This document shows positions 20,669 to 31,372 of a stretch of DNA of 37,500 nt, piece after piece. Under the pieces are notes generated by a model that saw nothing but the letters and a program-made list of their open reading frames with translations, made no database searches and had not been told where the DNA came from. A program made the position numbers and the translations under genes. Position 1 is the stretch's first letter; each line of letters starts with the position of its first letter. Origin of the DNA: Cryptococcus deneoformans JEC21. Taxonomy: Eukaryota > Basidiomycota > Tremellomycetes > Tremellales > Cryptococcaceae. Where the stretch lies: contig NC_006687.1 in assembly GCF_000091045.1 (NCBI RefSeq), positions 477,501 to 515,000 on the forward strand, in the 5' to 3' direction.

Positions 20669-22616
20669 CTACAAAGACTGCAGCACATCCTCCACCGCTC
20701 CACTCAGCACCTCCACATGCTTCTTCCCAAACGTCAGCATCGGCCTCAGTCGCACAGTCGCGTCGCCGCACCCTCCAATCTGCACACCAGCCTTCCGCAT
20801 CTTCCCCAGGAATGCATCCCGCATCTGAGGAGATGCCATGTCCCATGCAAGATACGTGCCTTCACCTTGCCCTCGGAAGTTGAATACTTTGCCAGCAGCA
20901 GCTGGAGATGCGAATACACTTGATAATGAAGAGGCGAGGAGGCCGCCAGTAGCCGCAGTATGAGAAACGAGGTTGTTCTCCGCAATTAACTGAATCATCT
21001 TGCGAGCCTGGAGTGCTCGGATGGGGTCACCCTTTGTTCCCATCGTTCGTCAGCTATTGTCTCGAATTACAAAAGGCGACCCACCATCCAAGTGTTGTAG
21101 TTCCTGTAGGGCGCATTCGGTCTGGTCTCCTTCTTGTGGAAAACACCCGCAGCCTGCATCTTCTTGGAAAAGGTGACAAAGTCAGGTTCCTCCCCCTCTT
21201 TCAAGCCCCATTTCTCATGTGCCCAGAAGGTACCTGTGGCACCAACACCGGTTTGCACTTCGTCTACAATGAAAAATGCGCCGTGCTTCCTCGCAATAAG
21301 GCGAAGAGAGCGGAAGAATTCAGGAGATGCGTGCTTATCTCCACCTTCGGAAAGGATGGGCTCTATGATTACAGCGGCGACAGGAGATGTGGATTTACTG
21401 GACAAGAATAAGCATTCGTCTATTAACCAGTCCGTTAACGTTAAACTTACCTGTCAATCAAAATCCTCTCGTACTCTTCCAAACACCTCTTCTCCTCCGC
21501 TTCATTCTCTGCGATGTGCTCTTCAAGAGGATACTTCAAAGAAGGGAAAGGTGCACTGGGCCAGTCAAAAGCAGGGATGTCAATCTAAAAGAGATGTCAG
21601 GTTTAGACGCTTGCAGATTTATTTTATAAAAAGGATTATGTACCTTGTGGATTGCCTTACTCCTGGTAGCACTCAAGCTACCAAAAAGGCGTCCATGGAA
21701 TCCAGACTTGAAGGAAAGAACCGAAAGCTCGGGGCTTCCCGGAGAATGGTTGAGCATGCAAGACTCTACGATGGAACAGTTAGAATGCTTTACAGATGTA
21801 CTATATTCATAACGTACCCATTTCCTCTTTGCTGAAAGGAGCATCGATAGCACCTCTCTCCCTCTGCCTGTAGGCCATGAATGCACATTTGAAAGCAGTT
21901 TCTACTTTTCCGTCAGTCCTGTCTTGAACATTGCATACATTTTAACCTACCGTTTGCACTGCTGCCACATAAAGTAGTAACCAATTGGTCCAAGCCCTTG
22001 GGAGCTACCGTCAAAAGACCGGTCTTGATCCACTCAGCCCACTGGACAGGTGGGAATGAGCCGATAGCAGGTCGGTTGAGCGCCGCCTTTACGAATTGGT
22101 CCTAGTCCCGTCTTCCCTCAATACGTGCGACTATTCCTTGAGATATGCCACTTACAGTTTTACCGAGTTCCAACAAGGCAGGTACGTTGTAACCCAAAGC
22201 AATGGATGAAATCTGCGCAAACACATCGAGTAGAATGTTACCGTCCGCGTCAACAAGGTAATTGCCTATAAACATCACATCAGACCATGTTCCTTCCCCT
22301 TCTTTCGAATACCAGCTGAGGAACTACCTTTGGAGAGTTCATAGTTTGGCACTACAACATGCGTCCGCGGGTCCTGGAAGGTATCGATTTCCTTCGACTG
22401 CACCATGCCTGCAAGTCAACAACTGCACCGCCTTTTGGATGACCAAGCTCGACTCACAGCGGCTATACCCTTTGGTCCGGGCACATTATCTGTTACGATT
22501 TTGGGCCCAGTGGGCTCATCGGGAATAAGGTCAGAAGTGGAAAAGCCTCGTGCACCGAGAGCTCGCCTCAGGAGGGGCCTGGAGAAAGGGAGAGCGCGAG
22601 CACTGCGTGTCAACAT
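20669..22616 (-). CDS. UGA1: 4-aminobutyrate (GABA) aminotransferase
   Basis: This class III PLP aminotransferase converts GABA and 2-oxoglutarate to succinic semialdehyde and glutamate, the first step of GABA use as a nitrogen source. Nine exons: 22616-22458, 22397-22328, 22265-22156, 22101-21951, 21901-21818, 21765-21644, 21584-21451, 21397-21085, 21031-20669; 1506 nt, 501 residues. The first 30 residues ([20 protein letters not shown]) are Arg-rich and acid-free, a likely mitochondrial targeting peptide. Landmarks are [58 protein letters not shown] (the Asp that contacts PLP) and [11 protein letters not shown] with the Schiff-base lysine near residue 355, then [16 protein letters not shown]. 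It is divergent from an amidase across 540 bp. Confidence 0.95.
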
Positions 22617-23156
22617 GTTGAGCGTGTTATGATCAAAGACAGGGAATAAAGATGGTAAATAAGGGGAAATAGGAGGGTGGCGGGTGTTGGGGAGGGGAGA
22701 ATGGAGGTATAGGGGAACTGGCAGTGGGTTAACGGGTATGAGATTTCCGTCGGAGAAACAAACGCACGAGGCTCGCGTCGGAATCAATGATGAGAAGAGG
22801 TCGGCTTTCATTTTAGGCGAATTCTCGGGCCGAGCGCAGAGACCAATCAATATCCTCCATCAAATTCCAGCGCTTATCAAAACAAGGGTATCTATACGTA
22901 ATATCCTGGCGACCTCTTATCGTCAGGCTAATAGGGAGGACCCACGGCCCATAGACAGAAGGGAAGGGAGCAGTAGGGAAAACACCAACCTTCGGAGAAG
23001 ACCGGCTATCTGTAACAACACCCTTCGACACTCATGGGACGGCAGAGTTCTCATAAATAAAAGGCTGTCAGAACCCACAATGATCCCTGCTTCAAGTTAT
23101 TTCCCCCCTGCTCCTTCCCTATTCACATACTCCTAACATACAATTCTCCCAGCTCC
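22617..23156. promoter_or_regulatory. Divergent promoter of GABA transaminase and amidase with GATA motifs
   Basis: The two nitrogen-catabolic genes face away from each other here. The region holds two exact CTTATC (GATAAG on the minus strand) sites, at 22873-22878 and 22916-22921, 43 bp apart. It also has weaker GATA words nearby (GGTATCTA at 22888, GCTATCTG at 23003). GATAAG is the core site of fungal GATA factors for nitrogen catabolite control (AreA/Gat1 type). Shared control of both genes is inferred from the paired sites and the functions. Confidence 0.45.
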
Positions 23157-25220
23157 ATGACTCTCGACGTTATCCCCTCGTGGTCTGAAATTGCTGCTGC
23201 CAAAGTGGCTGCCAGAGACGCCCTTATCCCTGAGAAATGGCGCATCCCAGTTACCGATGCGCTGAATGTCATCGATATCCCCAAGACATGCGGTGTTCTC
23301 TCTCCCGGAGAAATCGAAATCACAGAGACACCTGCTCCCAAGTTGGTCCAAAAAATCCTTAGTGAAGAGTTGAGTAGTTACGACGTGACACTTGCTTTCT
23401 GCAAGCGTGCAGCTATTGCCCAGCAGCTCGTGCGTCCTTTTCTTTCCCCCCCTCTATCTGCCATTAGAGATGCAAAAGCAGGGACTGACCACAGTTCAGA
23501 CCAACTGTCTCACTGAAATCTTCTTTGAAGAAGCGCTCAAAGCTGCTGCTGGCATCGATGCCGAATATTCCAAGAGCAAGACCCCTCTTGGTCCTCTTCA
23601 CGGTCTTCCAGTTTCTCTCAAAGACAACTTTTACATCGAAGGCGTTGACACAACTGTTGGATTTGTCGCCTGGGCCAATGATCCTGCCAAGAAGCAACAA
23701 GAGAGTGAAATGACCCAAGTCATGAGAGAATGCGGTGCTGTACTCTTCTGCAAGACGTAAGTCCATTACAGTGAATGTATGGTATCGGTCTGACAGTTTT
23801 GGTGAATAATGTAGCAACGTACCCACGGCCATGATGATCGCCGAATCTTACAATAATGTATGGGGTTATACATGCAACCCCTACAACCGCACCTGCTCTT
23901 CTGGCGGGTCTTCTGGAGGAGAGTCAGCTTTGCTCGCGATGAAAGGTCAGTGCTTTGAATTGAAAGCTTACCTTCTACTTTAGCTGATCCGCACTCCATT
24001 ATTGCAGGCTCCCCCCTTGGCGTTGGTACAGACATTGGTGGTTCTATTCGAATTCCCGCATCTATGTGTGGTCTCTATAGCTTGAAGCCTTCTTTCGGCC
24101 GCTTCCCGACTTACGGTGCGCGCTCCGGTCTGCCGGGCCAAGAAGCTATCCGTTCTATTAATGGACCCATGTCCACTGCATTGGAAAGTGTGGGAATGTG
24201 GGTCAAAGCAGTAGTAGACAATAAGCCTTGGGACAGGGATCCCAACATGATTCCTATCCCTTGGAGGGACGTGGAGGTACCTGAAAAGCTTTGCTTTGGT
24301 GTGTGACGGCGTTCGTTGTATTGATACCAGGCTAATGTATGATACATCAGGCCTGATCATGGATAATGGGATCGTGAAGCCTACACCGCCTGTTACCCGG
24401 GCATTGCTTGAGACAAAGGCCGCTTTAGAAAAGGCCGGTCATAAGGTTATCGAGTGGTCACCGTAGGTCATCAGTTTATTATACTATGGGTCTCAAAATT
24501 TACCAGCGCTCTAGATACAATGCCGAGGAGGCCACAGCTCTTGGTGCCCGGTTTTTCACCGGTGACGGTGGAGTTAAGATTGCCCAGATTCTCGCCCTTT
24601 CGGGAGAGCCTTACCCCGAAGGTCTTGCAGGTTATCGCAAACGCTTTGACGCTATAAAAGAGAACCCTCCACTTGTTGGAGCCCTTTGGGAGATGCAGTC
24701 TGACAGAGTTTCCTACTGCAAGAGGAATTTGCAGCACTGGTTGGCCAGCAAGGACGTGACTGGCACCGGCCGTCCTTTCGACGGGCTTATAAGTCCTGTC
24801 TCAATGCATTCAGCTTGTCCCAAGTAAGTTTTCGTCACTGCTGCACGTCTAGTAGTAAACTCACAGTCGATATCGCAGGATGGCTTTTAATGATCATGTT
24901 ACATACACCTTGATGTGGAACATTATGGACTACTCTGCCACCACCTTTCCAGTCAGTTTTGTCGATTCACAACTTGATAAGAAGCCTGCATATGAGCCGC
25001 GAAATGAAACCGAGAAGAAAATCTGGGATCGATGTGAGTTTCGTGCTTGTGTCAAATTGAGTGATTGCTGACCAACCTGTTGATGAACTTAGATGATTCA
25101 ACTGAAGTTGTTGGCGCCCCTGTCTCGCTTCAGTTAGTATGTCAAAGACTCGAGGAAGAGAAAGCTCTCAAATTGACAGAAGTCATTGCCAAGGCTCTCG
25201 TTGAAGCTGGAGCAAAGTGA
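23157..25220 (+). CDS. Acetamidase-like amidase (amidase signature family)
   Basis: This enzyme hydrolyses small amides to acid and ammonia, in the fungal acetamidase/general amidase group. Eight exons: 23157-23429, 23500-23756, 23815-23945, 24008-24298, 24351-24462, 24515-24823, 24879-25033, 25093-25220; 1656 nt, 551 residues, the family's usual length. The Ser-cisSer-Lys triad is visible: Lys at about residue 132 in [10 protein letters not shown], Ser at about 209-210 in [10 protein letters not shown], and the nucleophile Ser at about 233 in [11 protein letters not shown]. Typical fungal blocks are [25 protein letters not shown] and FFTGDGG. No signal peptide is seen, so it is probably cytosolic. 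The intron before YNAEE ends at a CTCTAG acceptor chosen to keep frame. The substrate (acetamide, formamide or larger amides) cannot be told from sequence. Confidence 0.93.
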
Positions 25221-25733
25221 AGAACGGGCCTATAGATTAGATATCTTTTAATACAGCAATGTGAAATAATTTAAGTTGCCTGAATATCTTTTTTGTTTCG
25301 CTGCATGCAGACTCTGGTTGAATAATTGCTATTAGCAGTAAGCGAGGACAATGTAGTACAGCAGCTGAAAGAGCCCTGTGGGTTCTATATTTCATTATCC
25401 GGCTGACGCTGTACATTTAAAGGTTTCAAGGATCATGAAAGGCCGACAATTATGGTCACTTCCTTTCTTTGGTCGCTTGACGTGTTGCACGATGATACAT
25501 ACCTCACTTTTCTCCTGATGAGGCCCTACTATATATAGGCTTAGATAATTAAGGAACCTCATTCGTGGTGTAAGGTCAGCTAGCTACGTGTGACTAAAGA
25601 TGACAACTGGTGGTGATTCAGCGACCATCATATTGTGGTCCATTAGTGACCAGTGACGGACAGGTCAGCTCTCATCACTACAGATCATCCCGATAGCGAA
25701 AATCTGATCACATTTTTTTTGCTCGTACATAGC
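25221..25733. other. Intergenic stretch downstream of the amidase
   Basis: About 510 bp without any convincing frame. The stretch 25525-25545 is a TATA-like ACTATATATAGG sequence. There is no RNA gene or recognisable repeat. Confidence 0.4.
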
Positions 25734-25973
25734 TCAATAGGTACGATATGTTAGGATATTACCCGCCTCCTCCTTCAATCTGTCACTGTGTGTGTTCTTG
25801 TTCTTCTCCGAATGAGGAGGGAGATCGACAATGGCAAGGCGGGGGACTTGAGCAGAATCGGGGTCCTCAGGAGCGCCATTGTGGATATGGACGCTTGATG
25901 GTGAAAATGCCGTGGCTGCGGCTGGATTCTCAGCTTGCGAGGATGCCAAATACTTGCCGAGCATTCTGGCCAT
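25734..25973 (-). CDS. Possible C-terminal exon of a small unknown protein
   Basis: A minus-strand frame beginning near an ATG at 25958 (MARMLGKYLASSQ) runs for about 75 codons to a stop at 25734. A good acceptor (GACTTGTAG) lies just upstream, with a donor AA-GTGAGT further up, so this may be the second exon of a two-exon gene starting at the ATG around 26068. However, that splice would put a different, less protein-like frame in phase, so the model is not settled. The product would be small and polar with no known domain. Confidence 0.25.
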   Translation of the reverse strand: MARMLGKYLASSQAENPAAATAFSPSSVHIHNGAPEDPDSAQVPRLAIVDLPPHSEKNKNTHSDRLKEEAGNILTYRTY

Positions 25974-26992
25974 ATCGGAAACTGCAAGAGCTTCCTACAA
26001 GTCAGAAACTTGAAAACTGGCTCGGGCGTGGTGATGAAGGTTGAACCGACTCACTTCTCTGTTTCGCATACTACGGACGACATAATACTTTAAACCAGCA
26101 ATATAATCACTAATCACCGCCCCATTGAGTCTAGGTATGAAACAAGGTGCGACGACGTTACGCACGGATCCTCGAATGCAAGAGCTTTCAAGCTGCGCGC
26201 TCTTCTTTCATCTGTAGCTCAGCTTCCCATCCGCACCTTCGACTCACCAATTATCATCTGAAAAAGCAGACCAATATAAGGCTTCTTACTGATGATGGGC
26301 AACATTTCCCGTCCGACGTGGCAGATGATATGGAGTCGATAATGCTCGGTAAAAGTCTGTAACCTTGACCTCGTTGTAGTGCATCCATACTATGCAAAGG
26401 ATAGGCTACAGGGCCGCTAGGAGAGTGAGAGACTCAGTAGTTAGTAAAGTGATGGTAATATTGAATAGTACCGAAGACGCACCAGACCCCTCCCCCCCCT
26501 TTCCTTGGCGGCAGCGAATCTGGAGGTTGATGTCAAAAATCTGGGTCTTGCATGCCCCCTGGGTTGATACAACGAACCATGTCACCCTATGCATCTATAC
26601 AGGGGTTTACTTTACACAGACCCTAATTCATAGGTAGGCTTCCTACTAACGACCTTAGGCCACAGCAGCTTGGATAAGGACAGAAGATAGTTAGTAGCAG
26701 TACCTAGATATACGTACACACATTACATTAGAACCTACCAACGCACGGGAGCGCACAACAATCGAGCAACTACGACTGCCTGCGCTTTGGTGGGGCGTGC
26801 ATTTCGCAGGCATCATCTCTGTAGCATAGCCCAGTTATCTACTAGGGCGGTAGCGGACAGTATACACCGGGATTCTGTACTACAACGAAAACGATTATGG
26901 AGCCGGAAAAAAAATGTAGACAAGCTGAATGATAATTCGGTGGTGATCATGATGATGAAAAGTTTACTCTGCCTCTTCGTCCTCATCCAGGC
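25974..26992. other. Poorly coding stretch before the zinc-cluster gene
   Basis: About 1 kb in which all frames are short and no motif is recognisable. It contains the 3' flank of the transcription factor gene at its right end. I see no tRNA-like fold, terminal repeat or element motif. Confidence 0.4.
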
Positions 26993-28318
26993 CTAGTAAC
27001 CGTGAAGATGAGCACAGACAGCAAACAGCATCATCCCAAATTCGTCCGCACTCTGCACCCACCGATCGATCCTTCCTCGGCGCTCCGCAGATCCTGTATC
27101 CGGCGACCGCCAGAGTTCCGAGATTCTCAGCTGTCCATCCTCCCACTGAGACAGATATTGACTGTACTCGTGCTCCCAATCAATACGAGACCTTGCCTCC
27201 CATAGCCGTTTCGCATCCGGCGCATACACTTCTTTCAGCTCCTCCGCAAGGAAATTGGGGACGTAGTTGTCCGCGTTATACACGTTGCTGAGCAGGTAGA
27301 AGGCGAAAATTGCCCTGCGTTTTGCTGAAACAACAATCCAAGATTCCCACTTTGGCCGTGATCGGCCAAATTCGGCTTGGGAGACCAATCCGCTCTGCGC
27401 CGTACGGAAAGCCATCTCCTGTAAAGTAAACATTGTGGCATCATCCACAAGTGGATTTCCTTGGATGGGGAAGAAGTATGTCCCGATGGAGTAGATGAGG
27501 TAGGCTTGAAAAGCGGCTAGGGTGTCGAGATCTCCCGCATTCGAGTCCTAAGCAGCAGTGTCAGTGATATTCACCGCTTTTCCCTTAATCGCAAAGGCTA
27601 GTGAGCAGTGAGAACTTACGTAGTGCGCAAGTCGGTTCATTTCCCGCTGAATTGTTTCGGCAACAATTCCTTCACTCCCAGGTGCTCGATGCTGCCATAA
27701 TCGAATCAAGCTGTAGCAGTTTGCCAATGCGACAGACGTACATCCATCAGCCATTTGCATTGGATGGATTATTGGGGGAACGCCGTTCTCTTCAATCATC
27801 TGTTTTGGGTACGTCCGAAGCACACAGCTGATAAATTGTAACGTGTATGGATGGAATACCTTAGGGACCTGCTCCCTAACGGCTAAAAAGGGCCGCAGCC
27901 ATCGAACGCGGATTTGTTCCGCGTCGGCAAGAGGAACGAGGTCCAAGTTTGAGAAGTCTAGAGAAGCGTCTGTGTGATTTCCAGACGTCCGCAATTGCGT
28001 CGTAGACGGCAGAGGCGTCGATTGACTGCCAAGTGTCGTTCCCACGAGAGCTATATCTGTGTGGTCCGTCAACGAGTTTGAGAGGGACTCTGGGGTTGCA
28101 ACACTTTGAACTGGCGGCACGCTTTGTCGAGAGCCGACATTCGATGGGGGACCTTCAGGCGGTACCGCATATCGGCATTCGCGTTTTGCTGCGACGCAAC
28201 GAACGCAAGCTGGTCGTTCGAGGCCGCAGCGAATCTTAGATTTGGCGCACTGCAGACATGACTTTTTGCGTGAAGGTGTAGATTTTTGTTTTCGAGACGA
28301 GGTGTCTGTCGAGTTCAT
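26993..28318 (-). CDS. Zn2Cys6 (fungal zinc-cluster) transcription factor
   Basis: The N-terminal DNA-binding motif is CLQCAKSKIRCGLERPAC followed by VRCVAAKREC. The spacing C-x2-C-x6-C-x6-C-x2-C-x6-C is that of a binuclear zinc cluster, at about residues 18-46. Two exons, 28318-27620 and 27547-26993, give 1254 nt and 417 residues. An in-frame ATG at 28348 would add 10 residues. A Ser/Thr/Pro-rich linker is followed by a helical region (WLRPFLAVREQVPKVFH, MFTLQEMAFRTAQSGLV, KRRAIFAFYLLSN) typical of fungal-specific regulators. It is divergent from an MFS transporter, with only 340 bp between start codons, a common pairing of local regulator and target. The target is unknown. Confidence 0.92.
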
Positions 28319-28658
28319 CGTGAGCTGAATTGTTTGACGCAAAATCATTCCGACAATGGTCGAGCATTGCAGGAAAGGAATTCCGATAGATGATGCAGGC
28401 AGGAGGAACCTATTAGAGTGACCGGAGTTCCGAAAATAAGCTTTCCGCCACCACTCCAAATGACACTGATCGCCTGTATCTGCGTGGTGGACGAGATAGT
28501 CGCATCTTCAGAACATATTTCTCTACTTCGGGATTCCGCTTCGTATCATTTGTTTCCTATGAGCAGGTATAAATACTCATAGCATGACAATCAAAACAGG
28601 ATTCTTGATGTCTCATGCTCGTTGACGTTCTTGTTGAACTTCGCATACCGGCGATATC
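28319..28658. promoter_or_regulatory. Divergent TF-MFS promoter with two CGG-N4-CCG sites
   Basis: The 340 bp between the transcription factor and the transporter contain CGG-AGTT-CCG at 28423-28432 and CGG-GATT-CCG at 28529-28538, 106 bp apart. A related GGAATTCCG lies at 28377-28385. Inverted CGG half-sites with fixed spacing are the standard binding site of dimeric zinc-cluster factors. Binding by the adjacent factor is inference. Confidence 0.5.
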
Positions 28659-30645
28659 ATGGACATCTTACTTCGCGAAAGCCTCTTTGGCCGCATTCTG
28701 AACTCCCTTACAAACGAGAGGATTTTTCCCCATCCCCAAGATTTGACTTGGGGGAAAGGTGTTGTTTGCGGCCCATGCTCAGATCCAAGACAGCAGGCAG
28801 CCCTCGACTTCACGGGACCCGATGATCCGGAAGCCCCAAGGAACTGGCCAACCTTGACAAAGTCATTTGTCATGGCAGATATAATGTTCCTCAACTTCAG
28901 CTTCTACGCGGCATCGGCAATCTTCACTCCCAGCATTCCACTAATTGAAGAGAAGTTTGGCGCCAACGCTAGCAAAGGCACTCTTGGGCTCTCGCTCTTC
29001 GTCATTGCGTATGGCATTGGCCCTCTGATTGTATGTTCGAGTTCTGCCCAATCTCTGGGCCAACGGCTTCTCCCTGTTGACTTCAACACTGACACGCCAT
29101 GTCTTTACCAGCTTTCCCCACTGTCGAACCTTCCATCCATCGGACGCACGCCTGTTTATGTCGCCGGATCCCTGGCATTCTGCCTGGTGAACATCGGCAC
29201 AGCTCTTGCAAAGGATATCACTACGATCTTGGTGCTTCGTTTTATCGGTGGTTTTGTTGGAAGTGCACCTATCAGTATTGGAGGTGCAACTCTGATGGAA
29301 GTTTACGGACCTACTGAGGTTCCGTATGCGATCGCCTTCTATGCAGTCAGCGGACTGTGTGGACCAATACTGGGACCCGTAAGTCGCTCTCCATGACCTG
29401 AGGTGTCGTAGTCCGCTCGCTGACAATGTCTGTCATGGCTAGACGTTTGGGACTTTGGCAGTGTCAGTATCCCATCAATTTTAACTTGTAGCTTCTATCA
29501 AGCTTGACTTACTGACCACTTTGTACAGCACGCGTTGGAACACCTGGGCGGCAACCCTATGGTTACTGGCTGGAATCACAGCATTTACCACCGTCTTCAT
29601 ATTCTTCTTCTTGCCAGAAACGTTGTCCTTCAACATTCTGCGTCGACGAGCACGGCGTCTTCGAGTTCAATGCGACAGACCCCATGACCAATATCCTGCC
29701 GAGCCGGATGCAAAGGCGCGCAATTTCTTCCTGGATATCGTGTACCAGACGGTTGATGACTTCAAGCTGTCCTGCATGGACCCAGTCATTTTGTTTGTCA
29801 ACGTACACACCATGCTTATTTACGGCGTACTCTACTTGTGGTTCGAGTTCTTCCCATTTGGTAAGTAACTTCAACTCATCGTACCGCGCTTCTCAGTATT
29901 AACGCAGCTTTGCAGTGTTTGGGGAGATTTACTGCTTCAGCGCTATTCAGCAAGCTTGTCAGTTCCTCGCCCGCGTTTACCTTGGAGCAGCTACAGCTAA
30001 TCAAGATTTCTCATAACTTGACAGTGGCTTTTTTTGGCATCCTCGCTGGCGCAGTGATTTCAGTCACAGTGTATCTCCTCTGGCTTTACTTCTTCTATCA
30101 ACCGCGAGTGGCAGACTCAGAGGTCATCGTACAGCCTGAAGATCGTCTGCGCCCCGGACAAATTGGAGCGATCTGCATTCCCATCTGCCTCTTCATTTTC
30201 GCCTGGACATCTCGAGAAAGGTATTCTTTTAAAATCTTCATCTTGCCTTGCAAAGAAATTATCGTTAACGATAGCGCAGTGTACACTGGATTGCGCCAAT
30301 CATTGGAACCGCCTTCTTCGCCCCGGGATTCTACCTTTCCTTCCAATCAGTTCTGAACTACCTTGGTGAGTCATATCCGAGGCATGTGGCAAGCATTTTT
30401 GCTGGCAACACATTCTTTCGAAGTTCTTTTGGAGGAGCGTTGCCCTTGGCTGCTTCTCGGATGCTCCAGTCCCTGAGTATCGGATGGGCATCGAGCACTT
30501 TGGGCTTCATCTCCATCGCCATGGTTCCTCTTCCATTTATTTTGGAGCGAGTAAGTTCAGTTACGGATGTGTCTACTATCATCGACTAATATCTTCCTTA
30601 TAGTACGGCGAAAGACTGCGTTCCTGGAGCAAATATGCGAACTAA
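28659..30645 (+). CDS. DHA1-family MFS transporter (drug/polyamine:H+ antiporter type)
   Basis: This is a 12-span major facilitator of the DHA1 group, probably plasma-membrane. Eight exons: 28659-29030, 29112-29378, 29443-29462, 29529-29860, 29916-29957, 30025-30220, 30280-30550, 30604-30645; 1542 nt, 513 residues. The cytosolic N-terminus carries DFTGPDDPEAPRNWP, the DHA1 lead-in to helix 1. Then come YGIGPLILSPLSN (helix 2), GRTPVYVAGSL, LRFIGGFVGSAPIS, SGLCGPILGP (the antiporter motif C equivalent, GPxxGP), TRWNTWAATLW, FFLPET, and late helices through NYLGESYPRHVASIFAGN and LERYGERLRSWS at the end. Exon 3 is 20 nt. Its partner regulator is the divergent zinc-cluster gene. The substrate is not predictable. 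Confidence 0.92.
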
Positions 30646-31372
30646 TAGAAGAGCTGTCGGCGGACCACTTGAATCCGCAGGATGAATCTATGCAAGACGT
30701 AAACTCCACGTTGCCAAAGAAAAGAATAGACTTTATCGAGCAGTGTAATAGACTGCCATATAATAATTATAGAACGCTACTAATTAGCGAGTGACAATTC
30801 GGCGTAACTCCAGTTTCTCGCAGTTCCGCGCGACGGGAAGTTACCGACGGCGGAGTGTACCAGATATCATGCCGACCATGGGTTTTAGTCGGAGGTCTTG
30901 ATAGTAACATTTTGTCTTGCCTGCCGCCTTTGATGTTGTTGAAAGGTGTCTATGAATGCATAATGAAGAAAGAAAGAAACTATTATATAATCTAAAAGGA
31001 AAATAACCACGCAACTCCGATCCCACCACGCCACAAACGACTCGGACCTCTCTCGGAATTCCGTATCTTAGGCTCCCATCTTCTCGCTCATTCAACAGAT
31101 GTTATTAGCAACTGTCATTCCATCAAGTACCGCGATCACGATACTTCAACACTTCGGAACTCCGATTGTTCAGTCCGGCGTAGAACACAGAGGCTATATA
31201 AAACCCAACTACCATACCTAATTACATCATGGTTTCCCTATTTGACGTCGCAATTTCTTTCGCCTAGCTATAAAACCCTCTTCCGAATCCCCCTTTTTCC
31301 TCAGTGCAAAGGGCTGCTGCTGCAAAGCTTCAAACAGTTTCACTTAGTATCTTGGATCAGATCATCAATTCC
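30646..31372. promoter_or_regulatory. Upstream region of the YrdC-domain gene with two CGG-N4-CCG sites
   Basis: This 730-bp gap holds the 3' flank of the MFS gene and the promoter of the YrdC-domain gene. CGG-AATT-CCG lies at 31054-31063 and CGG-AACT-CCG at 31155-31164, 101 bp apart. The second is the exact reverse complement of the site at 28423-28432 in the TF-MFS promoter. A TATA-like CTATATAAAA follows at 31193-31202. A pyrimidine tract ending in CTCAG at 31300 may be an acceptor of a 5' leader intron. Confidence 0.5.

Noticed and set aside
20596..20883. Plus-strand frames over the GABA transaminase 3' end
   Set aside because: These are antisense shadows of a well supported conserved exon.
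28348..28459. Longer N-terminus for the zinc-cluster factor
   Set aside because: The frame is open upstream, but the first ATG with the usual distance to the zinc cluster is 28318; 28348 remains possible, and further extension has no ATG.
31242..31300. A 5' coding exon for the YrdC-domain gene starting near 31229
   Set aside because: An acceptor-like CTCAG exists at 31300, but no donor joins the upstream ATG in the right phase, so the internal ATG at 31373 is preferred.
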